Shown here: positions 1-10,720 of the stretch, in pieces
Layout of the letters: each line of letters opens with the position of its first letter
Numbering within the stretch: position 1 is the first letter of the stretch
From: Ilyonectria destructans
Lineage: Eukaryota > Ascomycota > Sordariomycetes > Hypocreales > Nectriaceae
Direction: 5' to 3'
DNA: 64,000 nucleotides
NCBI GenBank assembly: GCA_020740775.1
Contig: JAHEWK010000040.1
Coordinates: 1 to 64,000, forward strand
Program-made: the position numbers and the translations under genes
The notes under the pieces: generated by a model
The model's database searches: none
What the model was told of the DNA's origin: nothing
Seen by the model: the letters and a program-made list of their open reading frames with translations, nothing else

Positions 1-653
1 GCCTTCTGCTGGGTCTCATGAGTGGCCTTCTTCTGGGTCTCGTCCTCTTTCTGCGGTCTGGTCTCCTGGAGTATGGTCTCCTTTCTGGGTTCTCGCCTCA
101 CTCTGAAGTCCAGCCTCCACTCTTGGGTCTGACTTCTTTCTGGGGTCTAACCCTCTGTCCGGAGTTTGACCCCCTCTGGGTCTGGCGTCTTGGCAAATGC
201 GGCTATGAATGGTTCAAAGAAGAGGCACACATTCGTATGGGCACCCCGCACTTATATACGGTGTAAATTCCCTCCGATCCACAGGAGTTAAAGCCCGTAA
301 TTTGTGAAAGAGCTCTATTTGCTTACGACATGGGCAAGTTGAGATTTACCCTTCTCCGTCGTCATGTATCCCATATTCGGCAGGTGCTCCGGCGCCAAGC
401 GCTGCACCCTTGGGGTGTATGAAGTGGCCTAGTGGGCACTATTATCCCGTCTACGACCAAGTGGGAAGTATTCGCGCAACTTTTGTATCTCGAGCTCTGA
501 TTGGTCATATCAACAGCAATACCCATTCTTCAATAATGCCACTCACGTCTCCCTTGATAGCTCGACGTGTGTCTATATAACTGATGAACATGCTGTTCTA
601 GGGCACGATGGGGTCTCGCTCTGAAAGTCGAACTTAAACCCTGTGTCAGCAAA
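1..653. other. Intergenic left edge, GGTCT-rich
   Basis: No gene is supported here. The first ~190 bases are a degenerate low-complexity tract rich in GGTCT/TCTGGG units, which produces a short meaningless open frame. The last ~60 bases should be the promoter and 5' leader of the reductase gene starting at 654. Confidence 0.5.
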
Positions 654-1715
654 ATGGTTCGCGTCCTCCTCACAGGCGGCAATGGCTTTATTGCCAGCCA
701 CATTCTTGATGTCCTCCTCAACAATGGACATTCTGTAACAATTACAGTTCGCACCAAGGAGAAAGGCGACCGAGTACTTGCACGCTGCAAAAATAGTACT
801 AAAGCTGAAATCTCCGTTTTTGTCATTCCCGATTTTACCACACGTGGAGCCTTCGATGAATGCCTTCAATCAAACACAAGCTTCGACGCTGTCATGCATG
901 TCGCTTCACCTTTCCATTATTCAGCGACCGACATCAAGCGAGAATTGCTGGACCCGTCCATCGACGGCACCACATCCTTACTCACAGCGGTTTGCGACCA
1001 CGCCCCCTCAGTCAAAACCGTAATCCTTACCTCCTCGTTTGCTGCAATCCTTAACAGCTACAAGCCCAACACTATTCCACAGCACACCTACACCGAGTCA
1101 GACTGGAACCCGCTTACCATGGACGACGCCTTTCAAAACACATTGAACGGGTACCGGGCCAGTAAGCTCTTCGCCGAGCGTGCTGCCTGGGACTTGATGG
1201 ATACTCGGAAGCCCACTTTCTCTCTCACAACAATATGCCCAACCCTAGCGTTTGGTCCTGTCATTCAACCTCTATCATGTATGGACGAGATAAATATATC
1301 AAGTCGGCGCATCTATAACTTCATCTCGGGGGCCTTCAAATCACAGATCCCAGACACAGGCGTATCTTTCTTCCTCTGGATCGACGTGCGAGATTTGGCT
1401 TTGGCGCACATGAATGCCATGGAAGCCCAGCTTACCGCGCGAGAGAACAGAAGGTACCTTTTGACAGAGGGATACTTTACCAACCAAGACATCTGTAAGA
1501 TTATTGGAAGGTGGTTTCCGGAGTATCAGGATGCACTGCCGAGCTGCGAGGGAGAGGGTGGTGGGTACCCGAAGGAGGGCGTTTATGGGTTTGACAACAC
1601 TCGGGCGACGGAGGAGTTGGGATTGAGGTACAGGACGCTGGAGGAAAGTGTAGTTGATACCGTGAGATCGTTGAAGGATGTGCAGCGAAATGTGACCCGG
1701 CTGCCCAGGAACTGA
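654..1715 (+). CDS. NAD(P)-dependent extended SDR reductase (DFR/GRE2-like)
   Basis: Single-exon, 353-residue protein of the extended short-chain dehydrogenase/reductase superfamily, the group that holds dihydroflavonol-4-reductase-like and yeast Gre2-like ketone/aldehyde reductases. The N-terminus has a Rossmann nucleotide-binding loop of the TGGNGFIA type at residues 7-14. A YRASK motif near residue 167 supplies the catalytic Tyr and Lys of the YxxxK pair. A downstream Thr-Ser-Ser stretch fits the catalytic Ser strand. Length is normal for the family (about 340-360 aa). It is cytosolic, with no signal peptide. The substrate cannot be told from sequence. Adjacency to NRPS-like sequence hints at secondary metabolism, but that neighbour is broken. 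Confidence 0.88.
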   Translation: MVRVLLTGGNGFIASHILDVLLNNGHSVTITVRTKEKGDRVLARCKNSTKAEISVFVIPDFTTRGAFDECLQSNTSFDAVMHVASPFHYSATDIKRELLDPSIDGTTSLLTAVCDHAPSVKTVILTSSFAAILNSYKPNTIPQHTYTESDWNPLTMDDAFQNTLNGYRASKLFAERAAWDLMDTRKPTFSLTTICPTLAFGPVIQPLSCMDEINISSRRIYNFISGAFKSQIPDTGVSFFLWIDVRDLALAHMNAMEAQLTARENRRYLLTEGYFTNQDICKIIGRWFPEYQDALPSCEGEGGGYPKEGVYGFDNTRATEELGLRYRTLEESVVDTVRSLKDVQRNVTRLPRN

Positions 1716-1740
1716 TGTGATGGCACATTCCTTAGGTTGA

Positions 1741-2331
1741 CTACTTAAACCTGGTTTGATGACAGTGAAAAAAGTTCTAGCCGATCTTCCCAAACTACAC
1801 TCATACACTCCCCCAAGCTTATCTTGTTAGTCCACTTGATTTTAATGCCATCATCGTTAAAACGACAATCTTAGTTTCATCTCACCTTGTCCTCTCTGAA
1901 AATAAACAAGGCTTCATACTATGCAGAACCCCTCAGAAAGACTTGAGCCCGGCATGAGGCCCATGCCTCTCTCCTTCAGCTACGGGGTGTTGAACACCCC
2001 TCGCTTCTCAACAGTCACCGCAGCCTTCCAGAATCATGTAGCCTTGAGACTTTATGCCATTGCTGCTCGGGACCTCTCAACCCAGCCTCAATCCCAGATC
2101 ACATATGGTGAGCTTGCCTCGAGAAGTGTCAGACTTGCACGGGAGCTGCAAGGTCCGGGCGTGGTGCCAGGAGATTGTATACCCCTTGTCGTCAAGAGTG
2201 GTATCGACATGCTCGTGGGTATCATGTCCGTTCTCAACTGTCGTGCTCAATATGTGCCTCTTGATGGAACGGTTACCTCCGATGCAACTCTGAGGTTTAT
2301 TTTAGAGCAGACCCGAAGGTGTACTATCTTA
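1741..2331 (+). repeat. Segmental duplication, copy A (promoter and 5' end of NRPS-like gene)
   Basis: This 591-bp block aligns without gaps to 12660-13250. The ATG sits 180 bp into both copies and both end 410 bp after the ATG. It includes the shared 5' flank and the first ~137 codons of the NRPS-like gene. Homology stops abruptly at about 2331, where copy A runs on to MFS transporter sequence. Confidence 0.9.
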
Positions 2332-3500
2332 GTGTCGCAAGTCAGGCATGATCTCAGCGAGCCTCAGGAAACAACGGCGACTGATACATGGCCAACCAGG
2401 TGCCCAAATTATGTCAGTAGTGTCTTTAGGTGCTTTTATATTAATCTACCGATTGGAGGCATTTCGGTTGCCATCATACTCTTGTTCTTTTCTACACCAC
2501 CTCAGGCCATTCCGGCCTCTGCGTCGCCCAGAGAGAAGTTTCTACAAATGGATCCTCTGGGTACGGTTCTGATCATGGGAGCCACTATATCACTCTTTCT
2601 AGCTTTTCAATGGGCAGGTGTCAAATATCCCTGGGATTCCAGCCAAGTGATTGGACTCTTCGTGGGCGCTGTGCTCATACTTGGGGCATTTGTGGTGTTC
2701 GAATGGTCCCAAGGCGAACGATCAATGATGGCACCTCGTCTGATAAAGGACCGGACGCTCTACATTTCATCTATGTTTGCCTTCTTCTTTGCTGGCTCAT
2801 ATTTTATTCTGATCTACTATCTCACCATATACGTTCAGTCAGTCGATAATGTCTCGCCCACAATGTCTGGCGTTCGCAACATACCACTTATTCTTGGCGT
2901 GACACTTGGTACTATTACGTCAGGCGTTTTTATCTCAAAAAGTGGGATTTACACGCCTATTTTAATCGTTAGCGCAGCGGTTGCAACAGTTGCAGCAGGT
3001 CTGATCTACACTTTCGACATTGGAACTAGTAGCAGTAAATGGATTGGCTATCAGGTCCTCGCTGGACTTGCATGGGGTTCGAGATTCCAAGTTCCCATGA
3101 TAGCCACTCAGGGGACATCACATATGTCTGACTTATCTTCAAAGACCAATATACTACTCTGTGAGTCCCTAAACCTTCTTTTCTTGAGATGCCCTTCCTT
3201 ATCGCGTCGAACTTAAGATTAACCACTTGAGATAGTTTTCCTAACAGTAGGAGGCGCTTTCCTTGTTGGTAAGCATACCCTTTGTTCTATTTCTCCATAT
3301 CATTGGCAATCTATTGCGGTGGGAGGAGGAAACTATGAACCTGCCAGACGGTCAATTAGTCTCGGGGTTGACCCAAAAGATATTGGATACTCCGGTAACT
3401 GATGCGAATATATCGCGGAGGTCACATAAAGTGAGGTTGTCATGTAGATGTAGAAAGATGGATGACGAGCTAAGACTACAGTTGAGGACAGGAGCATAAG
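1921..3500 (+). pseudogene. Chimera: truncated NRPS-like 5' end joined to 3' half of an MFS drug-transporter gene
   Basis: One open frame (1921-3216, 431 codons) reads from an adenylation-domain start nearly identical to the intact gene at 12840 into MFS transporter sequence. Residues 1-137 match the NRPS-like N-terminus. From about 2430 on, the FYINLPIGG motif of the 14-TM drug:H+ antiporter group appears, preceded by an intron-acceptor-like tttag, and is followed by several hydrophobic helices. A likely intron starts at 3161, after which a GGAFLV segment resumes at about 3248 and the C-terminal part decays. Neither half can make its normal product: the adenylation domain lacks all core motifs and the transporter lacks its first six or so helices. 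Whether the fusion is transcribed is unknown. Confidence 0.8.
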
Positions 3501-3565
3501 GTCTCCTTTCTCACGTGATGTTACATATAATGCCAGTCTTAAGCACCAGGCCCAAGACTGGTTCT

Positions 3566-4894
3566 TCACGTATCATTCGCCTCCAAGAACAGCTCAGGAT
3601 TGCGAAAGTCTTGGAATCCCGGTTGGTTTACCGCTGTGAGAATATAGTCCCACAGTTGCTGCAAGCCTTGCGGCGGTAGGAAATAGGACATCCTGAGTTG
3701 GGTCCGATAACTCGGGGTCTCGAGCAGTCGATCCTCCACCTGGGGAGCACGGCAGGTAGCTAATGCGTGACGATAACTTGCCGTCAAGTGCTGGAGCCGA
3801 TCGACATCATAGACTTGACGGACAGCGGGATAGAAGATAGCATCAAACCATCGCGAGAGCTGCTCATCAGTTAACCGATTGAAGTCGTGGTAGCATGGCA
3901 AATGTGGAAAGAATAGGTGCAATGTGATGAAGTCAGCGCCTTCGACCTTCGCGAAGATGAAATGCGGCACGTCTTTCAGTCGTGATGGAATCAATCGGGG
4001 TCGCTCCGGACCTGGATCCACGCGATCCAGGGTCAAGTGAACATCTGTGTAAATATTCTGACGATACTGAGGAGCAGAATAAAACCGGATCCTATGAAGC
4101 GCCGCTGCAGGAGAAGTCACGAAACCCAAGATGCTATCGATGTCGAATGAAATAACCGGAGGAATTTCTTGCGTGTGTTCAGTGTGGAGGCAAGTCTGCT
4201 TTGGCTTACCATCAAAATGCTCGGTTCTATGGCCAGAGAACAACTCTTGCCACTGGCCAGGGTTCGGATATTGTGTCCCATTACACGTTTGGCGGGTCAA
4301 GAAATGCTCTTTATCGAGTGTATGAGGCAAGTTGAGGGGGAACAGTTGATCAAGCCCATGATGGTTATATGCTCCCTCAGCTTCGATGTGCGCTGTCAGA
4401 GATTCTCGATGCTCCTGGGTGCCGCAACCATGGATTCCGACCAGAAACTGCTGGATAAACTTCTGTGTGGCACGCTCCACGTCCGTCCAGGCGCTCTCAT
4501 CAGGAAGATCCACTCGTGCTTCAACATGGAACTCTGGGCTTTGAGGCTCTGTCGGATCCTCGCGCTCTCCGGTGCAGTGGACTAGCTCCTCGTCGAAATA
4601 GGCTGGCTCGATGTCTATGCCGAGATCGTCACCCTCTTGGACAAGGATCGTAAAAGCTCCATCAGCAGAGACATCGGCTTGTCCAACCCCCCCATCGCCG
4701 ATCAATGAACTGTTCTTGGGTCCCGTCTGCCCATTCTCCGTGGTTGACTCCACCGGGGAAGATAGCGACCCAGCCTGATAATCCGTGGCCCTTCCATCTT
4801 GGTTCGCTCGTTGGCGTAGCCTGTAGTTCTGTGTACGTCTCACTTGCAAGCGACGCCGATGTAGCACAGTGGGATCCTGTTCTTGATCATCCAC
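3566..4894 (-). CDS. Uncharacterised multicopy fungal protein
   Basis: An uninterrupted 442-codon frame. I do not recognise a named domain. The first ~130 residues are polar and low in complexity, with an RRRLQVRRTQNYRLRQR basic stretch near the N-terminus. Residues 140-440 look globular, with conserved-looking blocks such as QWQELFSGH, HFDGKPK, FDIDSILGF and RLIPSRLKDVPHFIFAKVEGA. No signal peptide or membrane helix is obvious. A degenerate copy lies at 61300-62126 in the opposite orientation and retains these blocks, so this is a dispersed multicopy family, possibly mobile-element cargo. This copy has no stops or frameshifts and could be expressed. Confidence 0.6.
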   Translation of the reverse strand: MDDQEQDPTVLHRRRLQVRRTQNYRLRQRANQDGRATDYQAGSLSSPVESTTENGQTGPKNSSLIGDGGVGQADVSADGAFTILVQEGDDLGIDIEPAYFDEELVHCTGEREDPTEPQSPEFHVEARVDLPDESAWTDVERATQKFIQQFLVGIHGCGTQEHRESLTAHIEAEGAYNHHGLDQLFPLNLPHTLDKEHFLTRQTCNGTQYPNPGQWQELFSGHRTEHFDGKPKQTCLHTEHTQEIPPVISFDIDSILGFVTSPAAALHRIRFYSAPQYRQNIYTDVHLTLDRVDPGPERPRLIPSRLKDVPHFIFAKVEGADFITLHLFFPHLPCYHDFNRLTDEQLSRWFDAIFYPAVRQVYDVDRLQHLTASYRHALATCRAPQVEDRLLETPSYRTQLRMSYFLPPQGLQQLWDYILTAVNQPGFQDFRNPELFLEANDT

Positions 4895-7194
4895 AAATCG
4901 GACATTAATTGTTGCTTCTATGGTTGGTGACTTCCGTTGACTTCCCCTGAAGCAACTGAACTGAGATTGGGGAAGTTGAAATGTGCTAACCCGATCAGGA
5001 AAGTGTAACGCTCCACTAGTCCAGAAACGGAAAGTGTAGCGCTCACAGTTGCTCCGCTAATGAGGGCCGTCGAGGCTTCTACTTTTGACCACGAACTGCA
5101 ACAGCAACATAGACATAATGGCCGAAATGAATGTGTTGACATATTAGTGATACAAATATATATTCAATAAACCCACAGAAGACTGGAAATTCAGGTTGTG
5201 GTGCTGAAAACCTAAGTCGCAATTGCCTACTAGATTTCTGCAAGCCCCCTTTGGCAATACACGAGTCCAGGAGAGACTTTTAAAGTTGGGGTAGGTAAAC
5301 AAGTGCACAGTAGCTTGAGTCTCGGGGGCATTGTTAGAGTCGGCGATGTAGTCCTGGAAAGGTTATAGAAAGACTGTAAGACACGATCTTGAGATACCTT
5401 TGGGCTGATGTTATAGGATGAATGAAAACAAAGGAATTTCTCTAAAGAAAAGATGTTATGGAATAGGCGCGGGTGGTATATCGCATTGCATACTACGGAT
5501 GCTATGTTGGCAATATGTGACGGACTTCTTGGTTGACGGTTGGCAGGCAAAGTTATAAGAACGACCGCGCTGAGTTCACTGTTGCTCATGCATGCTTGCT
5601 AAGTTATATGGTATTACTCAGATTGTAATGACTGTTGATGAGGCTAATAAACACAGGGTCTTAACGTCTAGACGTTCGAATAATAGCCTCGCATGTAGTC
5701 TCAAATTATTCTTGTATAGCGCTCCTTGGAATAGTAGTTAGTTATTGTTGAATTCCTAGTACATTGTGCATAATACTAGGAAACTTACCTCTACCGTGTC
5801 TCTTGCCCACTGTGAATGAATTCAATTATATTGGCAGTGGCATGTACATTTACCACCCGAACACTAATGACATTTAACAAATATTCAAGCAGAACTGCTA
5901 ATTTCAGGCATGTATCTTATGCACCCACTGTAGATCTACCACAATTCAAAAAGCCATTGCACCCAACGTCTTTGCAGCAATTCGAGACGCAACTACCTGC
6001 AAAATGGTGAGTAAATTGGTCTATGACTTCTAAGAGAGGGTAAAGAGATTGTACTGTATGTGCATGCTCGAGCCTCGAGTGAATTGGGATCGGCTTCAGC
6101 AGCCGGAAGGGCAAGCGAGAGGCCCAGAAAGAGAGGGAGAAGCTTAAATACATGCATATTGGCAGGTGAAGATGTGTTAATGTTGTATAGTATAGAAAAC
6201 TCCTAGAGCTGACGATGAAAGCATTGAAAAATAATCTCTGCTTAGGCGTATTTATACCTAAAAGACAAGACGATGGACGAATAAAAATATCGCACATTAG
6301 CCAGTCGGGTCATCAGAGTCCGAGTGCTCAAATGCCACCATTGTCGGTGTAACTCTCGGCCAAATGCCTGAGGAGAGTGTGACACCAATCGGGTCCTTCA
6401 GAATAGGGGCGGCTCAAATTGAACAGCCTAATACCAAACAGTATGATTCCAATTGAGATTTACTGTCAAAGTACAAAGCTATGCACGGTCTCCGTCGATT
6501 ACTCTTTTTTGCCCCTCCTAACGAAAAATGTTCCATTTCAAGAGAGGCATACAAACCCTTACTTAGGCCTTGTACCGTTACACCTGACTGTCGTAACAAA
6601 ATCTCAGAAAAAGGCTCACCATATACCGCTAATCCTGTTAAAGAATTTAATACGACGCTACGATGCATAACGTGGGGAAGGGCACATCAAATCGATTCCT
6701 AATGCAGATCGGCTTCCCGTATATGCGGGGAGAGTAATATGCGGAGTAATAAAAATGCCGTTAGGTGTAAGCCCTCTTATTTGGTAGGAATAGTATCAAG
6801 ACCTGTCGGGAAATCAGAGGTCCGATCTTGTTGTCACTGCTTCGACGGCTCTACTTCATTAGAGGTGACTACAAGTCTACAATCTCTTTTACCTCAATGA
6901 ATCAAGCTCTTCTATGAAGGTTGAATCTAATTAATCATAACCATCATTTAAACAGGTAGTTAACCTTTCGGATCAAGCATAATCTAGCATACTTAAGTAA
7001 GATAAGTCCTACTCCGCGATATGCAACGCCATGAGGTGCTGCCTTCTCAGTTCTGCTTGGCTTGGCTGAAAGAAGATGCATACTTTGGGTGTATTTAGTT
7101 TGTCATCATGGGACTCTATACTAGCGTTGCTATTCTGGGACATCAAAGCTGGATCCGGTGAACAAGGCGCCTTCCAACACACGGGACCTCGGCA
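4895..7194. other. Gene-poor stretch
   Basis: About 2.3 kb with only short open frames (up to 126 codons) that lack recognisable domains or convincing splice patterns. Composition becomes AT-rich between about 5600 and 6300. A short block at 5202-5236 resembles one at 61312-61346, upstream of the second copy of the 3566-4894 family, suggesting that 5' flank was duplicated with the gene. No RNA gene or element end was recognised. Confidence 0.4.
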
Positions 7195-7580
7195 GCGGGC
7201 ACACTTCGGCCAATTTACCAGATAATCCGCGGGTCAGCGCACCCCGTGACGGCGAGGGTGGGGTGTTCCAGTACGACTTTGGAAAATTCATTCAAGATCA
7301 GAAATTCCGAACAACAGGGTTCTTAAATCAGCCTCCCAGACTCCTGCGAGCAGCTGTGAATGAGCCAGGGGCCCAATATGAAGAGGAAGGCCATCAACTT
7401 GAAGATGCCATCAACGTCGCTCTCGAGAAAACACACCGGCTGCGGAAGAAGTACAAGCGACCGGACCGCAGCAGCGACAGGCTGTATGGAAGCGGAGTCA
7501 TCCATCCTCCAGACGATGAATCAAGCTGTGCGGCAATCTGTGGTGATGATCCATCAAACTTGATATTAGATTCGCGGGTC
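7195..7580 (+). pseudogene. Fragment of NLR nucleoside-phosphorylase-like N-terminal domain
   Basis: The frame contains [40 protein letters not shown] and SNLIL. These align in order with the phosphorylase-like domain of the NLR at 33245-35631 (about residues 95-230 of that protein). Homology starts and ends abruptly, with no start, no upstream half and no NACHT domain attached. It is in the same orientation as the NACHT fragment at 10441-10655. In the intact gene those two regions lie about 0.7 kb apart; here they are about 2.9 kb apart. This is probably one ancestral NLR copy broken by later insertion. Confidence 0.8.
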
Positions 7581-7891
7581 CGGGAACCTCTGGGCTCCCG
7601 TAAGCGCGGCTTAATTTGTAATACCGAACATTAGAAGCCTACATCCGTACCAATTAAGATAGGAAGAACCGTCCAGATCTAGGATAGTACCGTATCTAGA
7701 TGTCTGAAAGACGCACAGTTTACCCGTACCCCGCTCTCGTGCCCCGCTGGCAAGTAGCAACACATATATAAAATGTTTATGATATCCTTAACTTGCTTGA
7801 GTAACCTCATTGTCTGATATTAATTTGCATTAAGTAAAACACTACACCAAAACAGGACAAACCACTTCACGTCCAGTATACACCTGACAGT

Positions 7892-8251
7892 ATGCGCTTC
7901 TTCGCCGTAGCAACTCTGCTCGTGGCCCTAGCCGCTGCGGCGCCGACTGATGAAGTCGAAAGCCTCGTATGCCAGACGTCCCTAATTCTTCCCCTCTTCT
8001 CGCTCCAAGGCATATTACACATATAAACTTTAGCTAACATACGTGGTTTGCAGGAGAAGCGGGCTTGTACCAAGCGTAAGTCGGATCTTTCTCTGTTCAG
8101 CTAATAGCGAGGAATTAACGCAATTACCATAAAAGAGGGTTGCATATCGCAGTGCTGCAAGCAATATGGCGACTGTAACTTTTTTACTTGCTCGGAATCC
8201 TACTGCGGTGGACTCACCCCTGTCTGTAAGTGTGTATGCAGGAGGGTGTGA
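7892..8251 (+). CDS. Small secreted cysteine-rich prepropeptide (effector-like)
   Basis: A three-exon gene too small to show as one frame: 7892-7966, 8054-8075 and 8136-8251, with introns 7967-8053 (GTATGC to TTTGCAG) and 8076-8135 (GTAAGT to AAAAG). The 70-residue product starts MRFFAVATLLVALAAAA, a classic signal peptide. A short acidic pro-segment follows, ending in EKR, a Kex2-type KR site. The ~42-residue mature part holds ten cysteines, including a CC pair and a final CKCVC cluster. Such architecture is typical of fungal secreted effectors or antimicrobial-like peptides; the family is not recognised. A TATA-like tatataaaa lies ~130 bp upstream. A GTAAGT at 8226 could be a third donor, giving a different C-terminus after the eighth cysteine. 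Confidence 0.72.
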
Positions 8252-8534
8252 GAGATTGTGTGCTGGACGGTCAGGTGGGGATGTTGAAATGAGAAGATTC
8301 GAGTTGCTTGATTCATCCTAAATGAACAGTAGGAGAACTACTATTTATGTACAGGCACGATCTCTGTGGAATGTTCCACCTTCTTCCACACCTTGCCACC
8401 GACTTGGTCGCCTCACATCTGTGATCTCCAACAGAGAGACGCTCATGGTTGAGGCTCCTCAACACCCGCCGCGACACGCACGTGAAAACCGACCATATCG
8501 ATGCCTTATCAGAGCCCGGTCCGCGCGCAGAAGA

Positions 8535-8946
8535 TCAGTAACGTCGAAATAGCATCTCAAACGCAGTGATTGTCGACTCCAGTGCTATGCGCTCTTCTAG
8601 GAGAGATCTATTTCTCTCCTCGAGGATCGCAATATACTCCGTCGCCGCATACATAATGGCCTCCTGTATTCTAGGTAAGAATCGTTGAATCATGAGTTGG
8701 GTGCTAACTAACCTTATCGACACTTGTTTTAGGGGTTCCTTCTTGCGGATCCTTCGTTGCATTCTCCTCTCCTTCCTTTGCCATTACAACTCTCATACTA
8801 GGGATACTATTCCGTAGTTCGGTAAATGCAGCATTTAACTGCGTGGAGTGGCGCTTCTCGATTGTGCGCCTGGGCGGGGCTTCCGATGGTTTGTGGCGAC
8901 CAGAGTTGCGTGCGGGTGCGGGAGGGGACTCGGGCTTGATTACCAT
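8535..8946 (-). CDS. Small basic helix-loop-helix transcription factor
   Basis: Two exons, 8946-8713 and 8663-8535, joined across a 49-bp intron (GTTAGT to AATACAG), give 120 residues. The first exon carries the basic region and helix 1 (RRTIEKRHSTQLNAAFTELR). The second supplies helix 2 (DKEAIMYAATEYIAILEE) and continues as a short leucine-containing coiled segment. The loop, rich in acidic and polar residues, is long for a bHLH. The E and R of the EKRHSTQLNAA helix fit E-box contact positions. Upstream frames (about 9100-8950) look coding-like in another register, so the true N-terminus may lie further upstream behind another intron. The start given is the first ATG in frame after a stop. 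Target genes are unknown. Confidence 0.6.
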
Positions 8947-9244
8947 GCTGGAGGAAGTGACAATGGCGTCGGTCTATCCAGGTCTCGGCAGCTTGAAGGT
9001 CCCGAGGAACGGTCGGATGCGGCACGAAGCGAGTTGGCATCGGAGAAAGGGAGATGGTATCTGGGGAAGATATCTCGAGGTCGAAAGGGTCGCTGGGGCA
9101 TTTGAGGACGCCGTGAACACCTCAAACTTAGCTCGGGCTGGGCTGAAAATATAATAGCGTTAAATTTGGTAGCTGGAAACCCTGGCTGTCAGAGTATATC
9201 CCATTGGTGTAATCATCAGCCACCGAGCAAGGATATTGTGGTAC

Positions 9245-9700
9245 TTAAGGAGAGTCACGATCCTGTGCATGGACCACCTGATTGATGCTTTCTGCCCCTC
9301 TTCCTCTGTAAGGGTCGCACTGGCTCACCACTCCGTTGCTGACCTTCGTCATCGTGGTCCCCCGCGGTTCCAAGGCCACCCGGCCTAACGTCCTGCCTTG
9401 CACCTTATATTCCGTGCAGGCGAACGCATCTGCGCATTGCGCTGCCATGGCCGCTTCCTCAGACACTATATTTTGGTGCTTATGGGCGTCAGTAGGATGG
9501 ATGGTGCCGGCCGGCATGCCGACGAAGTGGAAGCCCTCCGTTGTCTCCGCCACTAGCAGGATCCCCGCCCGCGGGCCGAAGTCGAGGATGGTGTTGGCGT
9601 TCATACGATGGCGCGAGTGAGCCTTATCGAGAATAACGTCCCATACCGTGTAGTTCGCACCGTTGACCAGCTTCAAGCCTTGTTCGAAGATCGTCGCCAC
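9245..9700 (-). pseudogene. PIF1/Helitron-type helicase C-terminal fragment
   Basis: The frame contains FACTEYKVQGRTLGRVALEPRG followed by a VSQCDPY segment. This is the signature of the C-terminal helicase region found in fungal PIF1-like proteins, often of Helitron or related mobile origin. The preceding FHFVGMPAGTI block also fits. Upstream Walker A/B and Rep-type motifs are missing, and the downstream strand that should follow the CDPY block is scrambled. It is a truncated, non-functional relic on the minus strand. Confidence 0.65.
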
Positions 9701-10440
9701 CAGTATGGCGCTATCATCCCGGCACCAATGGTCGGTGAATTAGTCCTGACGCCGCCGCACCACCGTCCGACGCACCAGCCCACCGGCATGTCCTATTCGG
9801 AGCTGATCGGAGGGACCAATGTACGACGTAGTAATTGGCGACTGCCCTGGGCATGACAACCACTCAATAGATCGATCAGATTCCCTAAACTTGCCCCGAC
9901 TTAATAGGTAGTGATGCGCAAAATCAGGCCATACTACCTTCTGAGTTGCATTAAGCAACCCAATAGATTGGTCTAGACCCATTGATCGGCAAGGTGATGC
10001 AGAGCCTGATATAATGATCGGCTAGAACGAAAAGAAAATTGGCTCGTTCAAAAGGTGGTGGCGCAACTGGGCAGCTGGGTTACCACTTTGTACTACCCCT
10101 TCTGGGATAATGGCATGTCATATCTCTCATTGGGTGATATCGAGAAAGCCACATTCGGATACATCACCGCGCAAATGCCGTGCACATGAGTTTTACCAAA
10201 TGCGCATATCCTGGCAACACGGAAGCTTCTGTGAGTAGACTCCGATAAGTCATAGCTTTCGGTGCAATTTCCCGTCCAAGAACGCCGTCTCCACCATTGC
10301 AATATCATCCGGAAATCCTTGACTTGATCGGCTTTGATTGCCTGAATCTCCGGTCGCCTTTTTGACATCCATTATCTCGAGCGATCGCGGAGCCGAAGAC
10401 GCCGAGGCGCATGTATTGTCTGAGGGCGCACCTCAATCGT
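9701..10440. other. No supported gene
   Basis: Only short overlapping frames on both strands (up to 91 codons) without recognisable domains. It may include decayed flanks of the PIF1-type fragment. Nothing else is seen. Confidence 0.4.
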
Positions 10441-10655
10441 CTTCAGGAGCTCTTCAAAGACCAAGACCAGAACACTGTCCGGCAAGCACTTTGCGCCCTG
10501 CTTCGCCAGCTCTTCTCTCAGAAGCCGTCTCTGATCCAACATGCTATGATACAATTCCGTGAGGATGGGCAAGGTTTGATCAACTCTATATAATCCCTTT
10601 GGAAGGTTCTACGAAACGCTATAAAGGATCCCCAGGCAGGACCTGTAATCATGGT
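10441..10655 (+). pseudogene. NACHT-domain fragment of an NLR
   Basis: About 215 bp matching the NACHT region of the NLR on the minus strand at about 34240-34035, at roughly 94 percent nucleotide identity by eye. The block [20 protein letters not shown] and the RNAIKDPQAGP block are present. A TAA replaces a sense codon in the middle, and both ends are abrupt just before the Walker B strand. With the fragment at 7195-7580 it is probably the remains of one NLR copy. Confidence 0.85.
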
Positions 10656-10720
10656 TTAAGATAAAAAATCAAACTCACATCGTGACACGGCCCCTTTGAT
10701 CAATGACAATGCCGTCGGGC

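Noticed and set aside
9245..9700. Complete Helitron
   Set aside because: Only the helicase C-terminal block is recognisable. No Rep domain, and no 5' TC or 3' hairpin-CTRR end, could be identified nearby.
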